Shown one piece after another: positions 5,401 to 5,401 of a stretch of DNA of 5,401 bases; the stretch's first letter is position 1, and each line of letters opens with the position of its first letter. A program made the position numbers and the translations under genes. Source of the stretch: G039029935 sp039029935 (GTDB taxonomy: Bacteria; Chloroflexota; Anaerolineae; Caldilineales; Caldilineaceae); NCBI GenBank assembly GCA_039029935.1, contig JBCCFC010000969.1:1-5401 (forward strand), in the 5' to 3' direction. The notes beneath the pieces were generated by a model. It saw nothing but the letters and a program-made list of their open reading frames with translations, did not search any database and was not told the DNA's origin.

Positions 5401-5401
5401 C

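Overview
The window holds one minus-strand operon for a peptide/nickel-type (Opp/Dpp family) ABC importer, with non-coding DNA at both ends and in the middle that is more unusual than the genes. The Ala/Glu-rich linker behind the lipobox of the binding protein, the moderate base composition and the short G+T-rich octamer arrays remind me of Chloroflexota (Anaerolineae-like) genomes. That is an impression, not a placement.

In transcription order (high to low coordinates): a leader with two inverted repeats (5340-5400); a lipoprotein substrate-binding protein (5322-3532); two facing arrays of a degenerate GTAGGTCG-like octamer forming a large imperfect hairpin (3393-3534); an OppB/DppB-type permease (3380-2373); an OppC/DppC-type permease starting at GTG 2371, one base after the previous stop; and an OppD/DppD-type ATPase (1453-443) starting three bases after the OppC-type stop. 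Together they give a lipid-anchored receptor, a two-subunit pore and one ATPase. The second ATPase (OppF/DppF type) usual in this family is not within the window.

The 442 bases downstream of the ATPase contain no complete gene but are not featureless. On the minus strand, positions about 362-161 fold into a chain of hairpins, and every imperfect pair in the helices I list is G-U on the minus strand but A-C on the plus strand, so the structure reads as minus-strand RNA. It ends at an AGGAGG motif followed by a short frame starting MLVYVINKNGKAL, which is how IscB proteins (RRXRR/PLMP-domain, HNH nucleases of IS200/IS605-type elements) begin. I interpret this as an omegaRNA/HEARO-like guide RNA with a truncated iscB remnant, inserted behind or inside the transporter operon. 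The IscB resemblance fades after about 13 codons. A second long hairpin (36-73) and a possible start of another gene (position 15) follow at the window edge.

The best candidate for something undescribed is therefore the left edge: a guide-RNA locus that kept its RNA but apparently lost its nuclease. The octamer arrays between the receptor and permease genes come second.
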